64,000 nt of DNA, taken from assembly GCF_014206975.1 (NCBI RefSeq), contig NZ_JACHOU010000003.1, positions 248,001 through 312,000 on the forward strand, in the 5' to 3' direction. The DNA is from Aminobacter aganoensis (GTDB lineage Bacteria; Pseudomonadota; Alphaproteobacteria; Rhizobiales; Rhizobiaceae). Of this stretch, positions 43,894-52,372 are shown one piece after another (the stretch's first letter is position 1; each line of letters opens with the position of its first letter). Below the pieces are notes generated by a model. The model saw only the letters and a program-made list of their open reading frames with translations. It was not told the origin of the DNA and did no database searches. A program made the translations under genes and the position numbers.

Positions 43894-44217
43894 ATGGCGG
43901 CCAGGCAGCACGCGCATCACATCGACCCCAAGCCCGTGCTCGAGCTGATCGCCAGCATCGAAGCGGATCTCGCGCGCCTCAAGGGCATGCTCGAGCCGCA
44001 GCCGGAAAAATTCGACCCGGCCAATCCGCACAACAAGACCTGCGACGGCAAGCTGACGCCCGACGGCGTCGAGTGCTGCTACCGCATGTTCGACGAGGGC
44101 AGCTCGCGCTATTCGGTGGCCCGCGCGATGAAGATCTCGTTCGCCGCCGCCACCCACCGCTTCAATGCCTGGCGCAAGGCCGGCGGCGAAAAGCGGGTGC
44201 GCTCGCTGCTCGGTTGA
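43894..44217 (+). CDS. Hypothetical small protein with possible helix-turn-helix
   Basis: The 107-residue protein has an N-terminal helical part with a likely coiled-coil stretch (LELIASIEADLARLKGMLEP), a linker with three Cys (KTCDGKLTPDGVECCYRM), then RYSVARAMKISFAAATHRFN, which could form a helix-turn-helix. No signal or membrane segment is seen. An AGAAGGA ribosome site precedes the ATG, and two copies of a TATAGCC element lie just upstream. I do not recognise the family; a DNA-binding role is inferred from shape only. Confidence 0.7.
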   Translation: MAARQHAHHIDPKPVLELIASIEADLARLKGMLEPQPEKFDPANPHNKTCDGKLTPDGVECCYRMFDEGSSRYSVARAMKISFAAATHRFNAWRKAGGEKRVRSLLG

Positions 44218-44384
44218 GCAACGCGCTGCGCGGAGCCGGAGCGTCCAGCGCCCGGCTCCTGCGCGGCCCTTGCCGAAAACCCCTGCCTGGACGAAAAAGT
44301 CTCCGGCGCCTGTCGAAATCGAGCTCCGTCGGGCGACATCCGTTTGCCCCGCGACGAAGCGGGTTGGAAACGCAGGAGACGACG

Positions 44385-44732
44385 ATGCAGTACATGCTTC
44401 TCATCCACTTCGAAGAGACCGGCGAGGTTCCCAGCCCCGAAGAGGCAAGGCAGATGGGCGCGCCCTATGCCGCCTACAACGAGGCGCTGATCAAGGCCGG
44501 CGCGCTGGTCTCGGGCGAGCGCCTGCAGCCTTCGGCCACCGGCACCGTCGTGCGGGTCCGCGACGGCAAGACCGAAGTTCTCGACGGCCCCTTCGCCGCC
44601 ACCAAGGAACAGCTTGGCGGCTTCTACGTCATCGAGGCGCCCGATCTCGATGCCGCGCTCAACTGGGCGGCACGCTGCCCCAGCGCCAGCAACGGCACCA
44701 TCGAAGTGCGGCCCGTCTGGCCGACCCGCTAG
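44385..44732 (+). CDS. YCII/DGPF-domain protein
   Basis: The 115-residue protein is a DGPF-type member of the YCII family. It begins MQYMLLIHFEETGEVPSPEE and carries the name motif in TEVLDGPFAATKEQLGGFYV. CAGGAG lies upstream of the ATG. DGPF proteins are nearly always encoded next to ECF42-type sigma factors, and one starts three bases downstream here. It is probably part of that sigma factor's regulon or control; the chemistry is unknown. Confidence 0.9.
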   Translation: MQYMLLIHFEETGEVPSPEEARQMGAPYAAYNEALIKAGALVSGERLQPSATGTVVRVRDGKTEVLDGPFAATKEQLGGFYVIEAPDLDAALNWAARCPSASNGTIEVRPVWPTR

Positions 44733-44734
44733 GC

Positions 44735-45978
44735 ATGGCCTCTGCCGCGGACCGGGCGCGGGCGGCAGCCGAAGCCGCTGCCGGCCGGAGTTATGGCCGG
44801 CTGGTCGCCTGTTTGGCCGCGCGCAGCCGCGACGTCGCCGGGGCCGAGGATGCGCTCGCCGACGCCTTTGCCGCGGCACTCGTCAAATGGCCGGTGACCG
44901 GCGTGCCAAGTCATCCCGAGGCCTGGCTTCTGACCGTCGCGCGCCGCCGCGCCATCGACCAGCAGCGGCGGCGCATCGCCGGCGAGGCCGGCCAGGACCA
45001 TCTGCGCCTTATCGGCGAGGAGCTGGAACAGGAGATGGCGCGCGAAAAATTCCCCGACGACCGCCTCGGCCTGATCTTCGCCTGCGCCCATCCGGCGATC
45101 GACCCGGGCGTGCGCGCGCCGCTGATCCTGCAGGCGATCCTCGGCTTCGATGCCGCCGCCATCGCCTCGGCCTTCCTGGTCTCGCCCGCCACCATGGGCC
45201 AGCGCCTGGTCCGGGCCAAGGCGCGCATCCGCCAGGCCGGCATCCCCTTCCGCGTTCCCGAAGCGGCGGAGCTCGGCGAGCGGCTCTCGGCCGTGCTGGA
45301 GGCGGTCTATGCCGCCTTCGCCGAAGGCTGGGCCGATCCGGCCGGCACCGAATCCCGCCGCCGCAACCTTGCTTCCGAAGCCATCTGGCTCGGCGCCTGC
45401 TGGCCGAACTGATGCCCGGCGAGGGCGAGGCGGCCGGGCTGTTGTCGCTGATGCTGCACGCCGAGGCCCGTCGTGCTTCGCGCCGTGATGCCGGCGGCGA
45501 GTTCGTCCCGCTCAGCGAGCAGGACACGCGGCTCTGGGACGAGACCATGATCTCGGAAGCCGATGCGCTTCTCCGCCGCGCCGGCGCATTGGGCGGCATC
45601 GGCCGCTACCGCATCGAGGCGGCGATCCAGTCCGCCCATGCCGCGCGCCGCGTCACCGGCCGCACCGACTGGCCGGCGATCGCCACCCTCTATGCCGGCC
45701 TGATGACGATCACCGCCTCGCCCGTCGTCGCCGTCAACCATGCGGTCGCGGTTGCCTATGCCGTCGGCCCGGCAGCGGGCCTCGCCTTGCTCGACGCCAT
45801 CGATGACGCCCGCCTCGGCCAGTACCAGCCCTATTGGGCCGCCCGCGCCGAGCTTCTGTCGCTGGCCGGCAGGTTTCCCGACGCCGACAAGGCCTACGAG
45901 ATGGCGACCGGCCTCGAAACCGATGCCGCCGTCCGCCGCTTCCTGCAACGAAAACGGGCGGCTCTCGCCGCCCGCTGA
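44735..45978 (+). pseudogene. ECF42-type RNA polymerase sigma factor, interrupted by a frameshift
   Basis: The first 225 codons encode the sigma part: region 2 (LADAFAAALVKWPVTGVPSH, then PEAWLLTVARRRAIDQQRRR) and region 4 (LILQAILGFDAAAIASAFLV, then SPATMGQRLVRAKARIRQAG). The frame stops at 45412 right after EAIWLGACWPN. The sequence continues in the next frame as LLAELMPGEGEAAGLLSLML and on through the TPR-like extension to 45978. Adding one base near 45394 (CTCGGC-GCC to CTCGGCCGCC) restores EAIWLGRLLAELMP and a 414-residue product. ECF42 factors need that C-terminal extension for activity. Either a real one-base loss inactivated the gene or the read is wrong here. Confidence 0.85.
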
Positions 45979-46002
45979 AGAGAAGAGGGGGAAGGTCGCC
46001 CC

Positions 46003-46983
<981 letters not shown>

Positions 46984-47075
46984 TGATTTCGCTCCCGAAA
47001 TTGCCTGAGATTGGTGCGACGAAGATAGGGTGTCGCACGGCAAATTCCGAGTGGGCGTCGTGCTGATTAGGGCCA

Positions 47076-47101
47076 TTTCCCGGAAACGTGTTTCCGGGAA
47101 A
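47076..47101. repeat. Perfect hairpin between lysE-type gene and cysK
   Basis: TTTCCCGGAAAC (47076-47087) and GTTTCCGGGAAA (47090-47101) are perfect 12-base arms around GT. It lies after the exporter gene's stop and before cysK on the same strand, so it may be a terminator or an mRNA-processing site; no T tract is present on either side. Confidence 0.6.
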
Positions 47102-47135
47102 GCCGAATGCAAGGAATGAAATTCCTGTCCGCCGC

Positions 47136-47753
47136 CTACTGGCGGACGGCGATCGCCGCCGCCGCGCCGACCATGAAGCCGGCCGCCGTGCGGTTCAGCG
47201 CCTTCAGCGCCCGCGGCGTCTTCAGGAACCAGCGCGCCTGCGAGGCGAGCGCCAGGTAGGGCACCAGCACGATCAGCAGCACCACGATGGTGATCGCCAC
47301 CAGGATGCCGTAGTCGGCCAGCGTCACCGTGCGCAGGTCGACCACCGTCGGGGTGATCGCCAGGTAGAAGATCATCGTCTTCGGGTTGCCGAGCGTCACC
47401 GTCAGGCCGGCGATGAAGCTCGAGAACAGCCCGCCCTTGCCCTTCTTCGCCTCGATCGTTTCGGGCGTGATGCCGCTGTTCCAGAAGTTCCAGGCCAGCC
47501 AGGCGAGATAGGCGACGCCCAGCCACTTGACCAGCAGGAACACCATGCCGAAGGTCTGCGCCACCACGGCGAGACCCAGCACCACTGCCGTCAGGTAGGT
47601 CAGGTCGCCGACCACCAGCCCCAGCGACATGGCGAGCGACGAGCGGAAGCCCGAGCCCAGCGCCCGTGCCACCAGCGCGGTCACGCCGGGGCCGGGAATG
47701 GCGGCGGCAATGGCAAGCGCGCCGCTATAGGCGAGAAATCCTGTCAGCGTCAT
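47136..47753 (-). CDS. LysE/RhtB-family amino-acid exporter
   Basis: The 205-residue membrane protein has the six-helix LysE/RhtB layout. The N-terminus contains [20 protein letters not shown], the family's signature PGP region, followed by a hydrophilic loop ([20 protein letters not shown]) and [20 protein letters not shown]. Such exporters release amino acids or their analogues. Next to cysK, an export role for cysteine or a related amino acid is possible but not shown. Confidence 0.87.
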   Translation of the reverse strand: MTLTGFLAYSGALAIAAAIPGPGVTALVARALGSGFRSSLAMSLGLVVGDLTYLTAVVLGLAVVAQTFGMVFLLVKWLGVAYLAWLAWNFWNSGITPETIEAKKGKGGLFSSFIAGLTVTLGNPKTMIFYLAITPTVVDLRTVTLADYGILVAITIVVLLIVLVPYLALASQARWFLKTPRALKALNRTAAGFMVGAAAAIAVRQ

Positions 47754-47962
47754 GGGAACGGCCTGGATGTCGGTTGATCGACGGCTCTATGCCACGAAAC
47801 CGGTATCCGGGGAATGGCGCGGGCGTTGGGCCAGCGATCACATTTTGCCGGAAGGCGCCTCAGACATCGACATTGCCCGCCGCGTCGTGTATGCGCTCGG
47901 TCCCGCTGCGGCCTTTCACTGGATCGGCCGCCCGATCACGCAGAAAAATTCAGGACGAGACG

Positions 47963-49219
47963 ATGCGACCGGCTTTCGGCGGCATAGACTTTGGCACTTC
48001 CAACTCCACCGTCGGCGTTATCGAGAACGGCCGCCCGCGCCTCGTCGCGCTCGAGGGCGAAAACGTCACGCTGCCTTCGGCCATCTTCTTCAACTTCGAA
48101 GACAACCAGACGGCACTGGGCCGCCACGCCATCGGCGAATACACCGACGGCGCCGAAGGCCGCCTGATGCGCGCGCTCAAGAGCGTGCTCGGCTCATCGC
48201 TGGTGCATGAAAAGACCCGCATCAAGGCCAGGCAGATCGCCTTCACCGACATCATCGGCATGTTCGTCGGCCATCTCAAGGACCGCCTCGAGGGCCATGT
48301 CGGCGAGCCGGTCGAAAATGTCGTGATGGGCCGCCCGGTCCAGTTCGTCGACGACAATCCCGAAGCCGACGCCGCGGCCCAGGGCGAGCTCGAAAAGGCC
48401 GCCCGCGCACAGGGTTTCAAGCACATCGACTTCCAGTTCGAGCCGATCGCCGCAGCTCTCGATTACGAGCGCACCGTGACGGGCGAGGAACTGGCGCTGA
48501 TCGTCGACATGGGCGGCGGCACCTCCGACTTCTCCATCGTCCGCGTCTCGCCCGAGCGCGCCGCCTCCAACGACCGCAAGGCCGACATCCTGGCCAATCG
48601 CGGCGTCCACATCGGCGGTACCGATTTCGACCGCCTGCTCTCGATCGCCCATGTCATGCCCGAGCTCGGCTATCTCACGCCGACCAAGGACGGCAAGCGC
48701 AACCTGCCTGCCGGCTATTTCATCGACCTGGCGACGTGGCAGCGCATCAACCTGCTCTACACGCCCAAGGCCAAGCTCGACCTGCGCCAGATCCGCTTCG
48801 AGGCACAGCGTCCCGAACTCATCGACCGGCTGATCGAGGTCGTCGACCAGCGGTTCGGCCATGCCTTGGCGACCAGGGTTGAAAAGGCCAAGATCGAGCT
48901 CACCGATGCCGCCGAAGCCTCCATCGACGTCTCGCTGCCGGCAGCGAAGTTCACCGCCTTGCTGACCCGGCAGGGTCTGGAGGACACCATCCGCGCCGCG
49001 GTCGGCCGCGTCACCGCCACCGTTGCCGATACGCTTGAAGAAGCGCAGGTGCGGGCCGGCGACATCACCGCCGTCTTCCTCACCGGCGGCTCGACCGCCA
49101 TTCCGCTGGCGCGCCAGAGCATCCTGGCGCTGGTGCCGGAAGCCAGGATCGTCCAGGGCGATGCCTTCGGCTCCGTCGGCCTCGGCCTCGCCCTCGACGC
49201 CCAGCGCAAGTTCGGCTGA
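47963..49219 (+). CDS. Hsp70-family protein (YegD-like, no substrate-binding domain)
   Basis: The 418-residue protein has an actin-like ATPase domain of the Hsp70 family. The phosphate-1 motif is FGGIDFGTSNSTVGVIENG, the phosphate-2 motif is LALIVDMGGGTSDFSIVRV and the adenosine-site motif is VFLTGGSTAIPLARQSILAL. It stops without the peptide-binding domain of DnaK, matching the length and shape of YegD. ATG at 47963 follows AGGA; the frame is open further left without a ribosome site. YegD's function is unknown, though a chaperone-like role is assumed. Confidence 0.88.
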   Translation: MRPAFGGIDFGTSNSTVGVIENGRPRLVALEGENVTLPSAIFFNFEDNQTALGRHAIGEYTDGAEGRLMRALKSVLGSSLVHEKTRIKARQIAFTDIIGMFVGHLKDRLEGHVGEPVENVVMGRPVQFVDDNPEADAAAQGELEKAARAQGFKHIDFQFEPIAAALDYERTVTGEELALIVDMGGGTSDFSIVRVSPERAASNDRKADILANRGVHIGGTDFDRLLSIAHVMPELGYLTPTKDGKRNLPAGYFIDLATWQRINLLYTPKAKLDLRQIRFEAQRPELIDRLIEVVDQRFGHALATRVEKAKIELTDAAEASIDVSLPAAKFTALLTRQGLEDTIRAAVGRVTATVADTLEEAQVRAGDITAVFLTGGSTAIPLARQSILALVPEARIVQGDAFGSVGLGLALDAQRKFG

Positions 49220-49314
49220 CGGGCAAATCTCCGATGCGCCAGTAGCATTGCTGCCGTCGACGTGGTGGCCATGCCGTGAAGGTCGAGCGCCGCCACGGTT
49301 CGGAACGCGGCGGC

Positions 49315-51030
49315 CTATCCCCTGAGCAAATCCTGCGCGTCCCGCACCGAGGCCGCGTAGCTGACGGCGGGATGCTTGACGCCGTGGTTGATCAGCATCC
49401 GCCGCATCTGCGGCGAGGCTCCGGTGATGAAGAAGCGGACGCCTGCCTGCCGTGCCTTGCGGGCGGCGCCTTCGAGCACGTTGGCGGCGGTCGAATCGAG
49501 AAACGGCACGCCCGAGCAGTCGAGGATGAAGTTCTTGCGCTGGTCGGCGATGCGATCCAGCACGGTTCCCACGGTCGAGGCCGCGCCAAAGAAGAACGCT
49601 CCCGAGATGCGGTAGATCACCGTGTCGGCATCGCCGGCGTCGCTCGCTTCATAGGCATGGCGGCTGCCATTGCTGGCGTCGGCCACGTCCTCCTGCACCA
49701 GCGGCCGGTCGCTCTCCACCGCGATGCTCTTGGCCATGCGGTCGATGAACAGGATGGAGCCCAGCGCAAAGCCAACCACGATGCCTTCGGTCAGGTCGCG
49801 GAACACCACCAGGAGGAACGTCACCATCAGCACCAGCGCGTCGCCCCATGACGAGCGGATCAGCGTCGCGAAGGCCTGCTTCTCGACCATGTTCCAGGCA
49901 ACGACCGCAAGCACGCCGGCCAGGGCCGCCAGTGGGATGTAGGAGGCGAGCGGTGCTGCCACCAGCATGAAGGCGAGCAGGAACAACGCATGCAGCATGC
50001 CCGACACCGGCCCATGCGCGCCGGCCCGCACATTGGTCGCGGTGCGGGCAATGGTGCCGGTGACGCAGATTCCGCCGAACAGCGCCGAGCCGATATTGGC
50101 AAATCCCTGCGCCACCAGCTCGCAATTGGACCGGTGCCGCCGCCCGGTCATGCCGTCGGCGACGACCGCCGATAGCAGGGATTCGATGGCGCCGAGCAGC
50201 GCAAAGGCCACCGCGTCGGGCAGCACGGCCATCGCCTTGTCCACGCTGAAGGCGGGCAGGGACGGCCAGGGCAGGCTGCGCGGAATGCCGCCGAAGCGCG
50301 TGCCGATGGTCTCCACCGGCAACGCCAGCAATGCCGTGGCGAGCGCTGCCACGCCGACGGCGATCAGCATGCCGGGCCAGTGCGGCCTGGCACGCTTGAG
50401 CACGAGGATGGTGCCGATCGTCAGCGCCGTCACCGCCAGCGCCGACGGATTGGCCGTGCGTGCCGCCAGCGCCAGCGCCTCGAGCTTAGGCAGCAGCGCT
50501 CCCGGTTCCTTGCCGGCCAGCGTCAGGCCGAACATCTCGCTCAGCTGGCTGGCGAAGATGATGACGGCGATGCCGGCGGTGAAGCCCACCGTGACGGGGT
50601 AGGGGATGAACTTGATGTAGGTGCCGAGCCTGAGATAGCCGATCGCGACCAGCATGACGCCGGCCATCATCGTTGCCAGCAAAAGGCCCTCGACGCCCTC
50701 GCGCGCCACCGTCGCCGCCACCAGCACGATGAAGGCGCCCGCCGGCCCGCCGATCTGGAAACGGCTGCCGCCGAGCGCCGAGACGATGAAACCGCCGACG
50801 ATCGCGGTGAACAGGCCTTTGTCGGGCGAGACGCCCGATGCGATGGCGATCGCCATCGACAGCGGCAATGCCACGATCGCCACCGTCAGCCCGGCAATCG
50901 CATCGGCCCTGAACTGGCTTGCGCCATAACCCTCGCGCAAGACCGTCACCAGCTTCGGCGTGAACAGCTCCGCGAAGCTCGGCTGCCTGTGCTGGTCCTG
51001 TTGCCCTGATTTGCTGCCTGCGTCCATCAT
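49315..51030 (-). CDS. SulP-family anion transporter with STAS domain
   Basis: The 571-residue protein has a SulP membrane domain of 10 to 14 helices from about residue 25 to 410, with the family stretches FRADAIAGLTVAIVALPLSM, ISGAFFFGAAS before the STAS part, and GGSRFQIGGPAGAFIVLVAA. The C-terminal STAS domain (about residues 440-570) includes NFILDCSGVPFLDSTAANVL with the Asp-Ser-Thr signature. Substrates of bacterial members include sulfate, bicarbonate and dicarboxylates. The ATG at 51030 is one of two adjacent Met codons; the ribosome site is poor. Confidence 0.88.
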   Translation of the reverse strand: MMDAGSKSGQQDQHRQPSFAELFTPKLVTVLREGYGASQFRADAIAGLTVAIVALPLSMAIAIASGVSPDKGLFTAIVGGFIVSALGGSRFQIGGPAGAFIVLVAATVAREGVEGLLLATMMAGVMLVAIGYLRLGTYIKFIPYPVTVGFTAGIAVIIFASQLSEMFGLTLAGKEPGALLPKLEALALAARTANPSALAVTALTIGTILVLKRARPHWPGMLIAVGVAALATALLALPVETIGTRFGGIPRSLPWPSLPAFSVDKAMAVLPDAVAFALLGAIESLLSAVVADGMTGRRHRSNCELVAQGFANIGSALFGGICVTGTIARTATNVRAGAHGPVSGMLHALFLLAFMLVAAPLASYIPLAALAGVLAVVAWNMVEKQAFATLIRSSWGDALVLMVTFLLVVFRDLTEGIVVGFALGSILFIDRMAKSIAVESDRPLVQEDVADASNGSRHAYEASDAGDADTVIYRISGAFFFGAASTVGTVLDRIADQRKNFILDCSGVPFLDSTAANVLEGAARKARQAGVRFFITGASPQMRRMLINHGVKHPAVSYAASVRDAQDLLRG

Positions 51031-51114
51031 CCCACCACGTCGCAACGCGGCGGGATCGTCGGCAGGACTGTCGGCGGTCGCCGTCGCGGCTACATCACGC
51101 GGATCGTTAAGAGC

Positions 51115-51357
51115 TCAGGCCTTCTTCTTCAGGCGCACGCCCCGGCCGCCGCTGTCGCTCTCGCCGATCAGCTCGACGCCGGCGGCATCAAGCGCCTCGA
51201 TGACCTTGGTCAGCGTGTCGACCACGCCGCGCACCACGCCCTCGCTCGCTTCCATGCGCTGGATCGTCGGCACCGAAACCCCCGCCAGTTCGGCGAGCGT
51301 CTTCTGGTCGATGCCTGCCAGCGCTCGTGCGGCGCGCATCTGTGCGGCTGTGATCAC
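51115..51357 (-). CDS. XRE-family helix-turn-helix regulator
   Basis: The 80-residue protein is a single-domain XRE/Cro-type DNA-binding protein. The helix-turn-helix is AALAGIDQKTLAELAGVSVP (approximately residues 12-32; the first residue is read as RALAGIDQ) followed by TIQRMEASEGVVRG. It ends in a Lys-rich tail. The region before its ATG holds several dyads, so it probably represses itself. No toxin partner gene is next to it. Confidence 0.88.
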   Translation of the reverse strand: MITAAQMRAARALAGIDQKTLAELAGVSVPTIQRMEASEGVVRGVVDTLTKVIEALDAAGVELIGESDSGGRGVRLKKKA

Positions 51358-51381
51358 TGAGATGTTCCCGTCTCGATCCGC

Positions 51382-51434
51382 AACATCAATGTATCATACA
51401 TTCATGTTGATGTTTCAAGCATCATTATTGATGC
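51382..51434. promoter_or_regulatory. Cluster of dyads upstream of the XRE gene
   Basis: Three dyads lie in 53 bases: AACATCAA (51382-51389) with TTGATGTT (51407-51414), TGTATCATACA (51390-51400) nested inside, and GCATCA with TGATGC (51419-51434). All share the ATCA/TGAT core. They sit 25 bases before the XRE start and are likely its operators and promoter. Confidence 0.55.
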
Positions 51435-51446
51435 CTGTAGCGTGTG

Positions 51447-52133
51447 TCATGCCTCGCCGATTTTCGGCCGCATCAAATAGCGGCTGACCAGCCAGCACAG
51501 CGTCGCCCAGGCAAAGCCGGCGCACCAGCCGGCCAGCACGTCCGACGGCCAGTGGACGCCGAGATAGATGCGGCTGATGCCGACCATCAGGGTCGTCAGG
51601 ATGGCGACGGCGAAGACGAAGATCGTCGTCGCCCGTCCCGGCAGGAACCGCGCCAGAAGCGCGCCCAGCGTCAGATAGGTCACCGCCGACAGCATCGCGT
51701 GACCGCTGGGAAAGCTCATCGTGTAGACCTGCGCCAGATGCGGCACCAGGTCGGGCCTGGGACGGTCGATGCCGAGCTTGAGCAGGCTCGACAGCACCTG
51801 GCCGCCGGCCACCGAGGCGAACACGAACAGTGCCGGACCCCAGCGCCGGGTCATGCCGAGATAGATGACGACGATGGCGGTGATGTAGATCAGCACCGAG
51901 GCGCTGCCGAGCGCGGTGATGTCGCGCATCGCCTCTTCCAGCCATGACGGGCCGATCGGGTCGGCCGGGTTGCCGGCTTCGCGGAAGAACAGCAGGATGT
52001 CGGTGTCGAAGGCGTGCGGCGCCGCGTCGCGCGCCACCTCGGACAGCTCGACGAAGCCCCACAGCCCGCCGGCGATGATGATACCCGCCGCCAACAGCGA
52101 GAATTCGATCCGGTTCCACAAGCTCTGATGCAT
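51447..52133 (-). CDS. PAP2-family membrane phosphatase
   Basis: The 228-residue protein is a PAP2 (lipid phosphate) phosphatase with about six membrane helices. All three catalytic motifs are visible: KLGIDRPRPDL (KxxxxxxRP), SFPSGHAML (PSGH) and SRIYLGVHWPSD (SRxxxxxHxxxD). The ATG at 52133 is taken; an upstream frame extends 35 codons but starts with a cytosolic-looking stretch without a ribosome site. It is divergent from phoX, with a Pho box between them, so both might respond to phosphate limitation. Confidence 0.88.
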   Translation of the reverse strand: MHQSLWNRIEFSLLAAGIIIAGGLWGFVELSEVARDAAPHAFDTDILLFFREAGNPADPIGPSWLEEAMRDITALGSASVLIYITAIVVIYLGMTRRWGPALFVFASVAGGQVLSSLLKLGIDRPRPDLVPHLAQVYTMSFPSGHAMLSAVTYLTLGALLARFLPGRATTIFVFAVAILTTLMVGISRIYLGVHWPSDVLAGWCAGFAWATLCWLVSRYLMRPKIGEA

Positions 52134-52296
52134 CGTCGTGCCGTTCCCTTCCACCTTGGGATGGCCGCTTCCGGGCCCGTTCGCAACAAGTTCGGAACAA
52201 GTGGGGAGCTCTTTCCCAAAGAAAAGGCATGCATGCAAAAGGTCGCAGCGCGCTCGCGCCGGTCACGTTTGGCGGCAGGGCGGATTTTCGGCCACA

Positions 52297-52314
52297 CTGT
52301 CATGCTGCTGTTAT
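52297..52314 (+). promoter_or_regulatory. Pho box upstream of phoX
   Basis: CTGTCAT (52297-52303), four bases, then CTGTTAT (52308-52314) match the PhoB box consensus CTGTCAT-N4-CTGTCAT at 13 of 14 positions. It lies about 58 bases before the phoX ATG, where PhoB would replace a -35 element. Confidence 0.75.
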
Positions 52315-52372
52315 GCGCGGCAACTAGCGGTCTCGGCGAACCCCAAGCCGAACACCCGCCAGAGGTTACCAG

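Noticed and set aside
46984-47526. Upstream extension of the cysK frame
   Set aside because: It covers the LysE-type gene in another frame; the cysK start at 46983 has a ribosome site and fits family length.
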